In this document: positions 63,074-64,000 of the stretch, in pieces | Numbering within the stretch: position 1 is the first letter of the stretch | Layout of the letters: every line of letters starts with the position of its first letter | Assembly: GCA_964293475.1 (NCBI GenBank) | Contig: CAXYYJ010000019.1 | Coordinates: 19,444-83,443 of the forward strand | DNA: 64,000 nt | Source: UBA12170 sp964293475 | GTDB lineage: Bacteria > Bacteroidota > Bacteroidia > Bacteroidales > UBA12170 | Direction: 5' to 3' | The notes under the pieces: model-generated | The model's database searches: none | What the model was told of the DNA's origin: nothing | The model's input: the letters and a program-made list of their open reading frames with translations, nothing else | Program-made: the position numbers and the translations under genes

Positions 63074-63155
63074 TCAAATAGCTTGCCCCGATTGTTTCGG
63101 GGGAATATCCATGATAAAAATTCCCGGTTTGCGTAAACCTTTTTGCATGGATATT
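63074..63155 (-). promoter_or_regulatory. Structured leader with a 24-residue ORF
   Basis: On the minus strand, nested hairpins: outer arms AATATCCATG/CATGGATATT (63155-63146 with 63113-63104), inner GGTTTACGCAAACC (63139-63126), then the stem CCCCGA/TCGGGG (63102-63097 with 63091-63086). The same stretch reads from ATG 63148 to TGA 63074 as MQKGLRKPGIFIMDIPPKQSGQAI without a stop. It may be an RNA switch, a leader peptide or a dispersed repeat. Confidence 0.45.
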
Positions 63156-63176
63156 TCATAGTTAATTTTTTTGGTT

Positions 63177-63184
63177 CAAAAATA
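63177..63184 (-). promoter_or_regulatory. -7 box of superoxide reductase-like gene
   Basis: TATTTTTG on the minus strand, 22 bases before the hairpins; no TTG at 18 to 21 bases. Confidence 0.4.
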
Positions 63185-63254
63185 CATTTCTGGATTCAAC
63201 ATTGGTAAAAAAACCTGTTTAATAATATGTTAATCTGTGGGTTTTTAAAGGAAA

Positions 63255-63845
63255 TTATAAATACTTCTTTTCGAGCAATTTACCCAGTTCTTTGCCTGCT
63301 TTGGCATAGGCTTCGCCCACACTTAAGCCAAAATCGAAGAGTGGAGTTCCGGGAGCTTTGCTGATGGTTATTTTTCCAAGAATTTCTTCAGGACTTGCGG
63401 TTTTAACAAAGGTAATATCCAAATCGATGGCAGCTGCCTTTGATGTAATGCCCACATTAAAACCAGGTTCGATGAAGGTTGTTTTAACAATCATGGTATA
63501 TTCATAGTTGCTATTATCCTGATCTATATATAGTTCTCCTGTATACTCTCCCAGCAAAAGTATAAATTGGGGTTCAAAATGATGGGTTCTGTCGGCATAA
63601 TAGTTTTCTTTCCATTTCTCCGATGTGCCGGGTTCTTTCTCTTCCGCCTCCTTCATTTTCTTGTCCATATACTCCTGCTGACTCAATTTTCCCAAAACCA
63701 TATCGTCGGGATAAACAAATTGTACATTGAGCTCGGCAAGTCCTTTGAGAAATGCCAAATCACCACTTTCAACCTTGATTTTCTGAGCCTGAGTGAAACC
63801 AATAAACAGGAGGGATGCCATTAATAATAAAATTCCTTTTTTCAT
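63255..63845 (-). CDS. Exported protein of unknown function
   Basis: A 196-residue protein from ATG 63845 (a TTG-initiated version is 11 codons longer). Signal peptide MKKGILLLMASLLFIGFTQA. The remainder is mainly beta with a charged region (MDKKMKEAEEKEPGTSEKWKEN), then FILLLGEYTGELYIDQ and TASPEEILGKITISKAPGTP. It resembles proteins with a DUF-like periplasmic fold, but I cannot name a family. The last 155 bases of the window (63846-64000) show no clear promoter. Confidence 0.65.
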   Translation of the reverse strand: MKKGILLLMASLLFIGFTQAQKIKVESGDLAFLKGLAELNVQFVYPDDMVLGKLSQQEYMDKKMKEAEEKEPGTSEKWKENYYADRTHHFEPQFILLLGEYTGELYIDQDNSNYEYTMIVKTTFIEPGFNVGITSKAAAIDLDITFVKTASPEEILGKITISKAPGTPLFDFGLSVGEAYAKAGKELGKLLEKKYL

Positions 63846-64000
63846 GATATTTGTTTTTGGATGTTTATACAGGGTCAAATTTAAGCATAGCTGAGTATAA
63901 AAACCTAATTAAATTAGTTTTTTTTACGGAACTAAAAACGGTTCTATTTCATCTGTTTATAATTTGTTTTTTAGTTGTCAGATGGAATCGCATGATTAAA

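Noticed and set aside
1..64000. CRISPR array, tRNA, rRNA, IS element or phage
   Set aside because: Gaps were read for repeats, cloverleaf patterns and transposase-like frames; none was found.

Overview
The window is a gene-dense stretch of a Bacteroidota chromosome. Several signs agree. Secreted proteins end in type IX secretion (T9SS) sorting domains. Many genes are preceded by the Bacteroidota-type -7 box TAnnTTTG, sometimes with TTG about 18 to 21 bases upstream, and Shine-Dalgarno sequences are largely absent. TonB-dependent receptors, hybrid two-component sensors with Reg_prop/Y_Y_Y domains, a tricorn-like S41 protease and an 11-gene nuo operon without nuoEFG also fit. An anaerobic or microaerophilic member of the Marinilabiliales/Lentimicrobium side of the phylum is plausible, because there is a superoxide reductase-like protein, NifX-like proteins and a Nuo complex without the NADH module. 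That placement is inference. I see no rRNA, tRNA, CRISPR array, insertion sequence or prophage.

Layout. 1-2.4 kb (minus): a possible operon of a short peptide ORF, a PqqD-like protein, an ATP-grasp ligase and a T9SS-exported protein (cut by the window edge). 2.4-5.2 kb: a large T9SS adhesin-like gene broken by an in-frame TAG. 5.5-9.4 kb: a Cache-domain histidine kinase, then grpE-dnaJ. 9.7-12.2 kb: a TonB receptor under a TPP riboswitch, hence a likely thiamin or thiamin-precursor importer. 12.3-14.6 kb: divergent uridine phosphorylase-like gene and cinA. 15.3-19.9 kb (plus): inositol monophosphatase family, DUF2061, NfeD protease, macrodomain protein, coiled-coil protein, ICMT-like methyltransferase, and a small basic protein carrying two putative sliding-clamp-binding motifs. 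19.9-25.8 kb (minus): a hybrid sensor lacking the phospho-acceptor histidine, and a tricorn-like protease. 26-29.7 kb: FGGY sugar kinase, divergent from two NifX-like genes and a trans-sulfuration PLP enzyme.

29.8-36.6 kb is a signalling block: a sigma-54 activator, a 1357-residue hybrid sensor and a receiver-kinase protein. Then come fabG, a VWA-like membrane protein and a prolyl oligopeptidase. 42.3-52.6 kb is the nuoABCDHIJKLMN operon, with a clear promoter, an extra 128-residue gene of unknown function at the end and a strong terminator. The rest holds a DedA protein, ktrAB potassium uptake, a photolyase, DUF2007, lipoate ligase, xseAB, a second TonB receptor, a superoxide reductase-like protein with a structured leader, and an exported protein of unknown function.

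Points most worth a second look: the peptide/PqqD/ATP-grasp/T9SS operon; the small protein with tandem clamp motifs (19615-19893); the structured, possibly coding leader at 63074-63155; the in-frame amber codon at 4922-4924; the sensor with Asn in place of the kinase His; and the extra gene in the nuo operon. Where a longer reading frame began at a TTG or inside a riboswitch, I moved the start to the ATG that gives a normal N-terminus, and each such entry says so.
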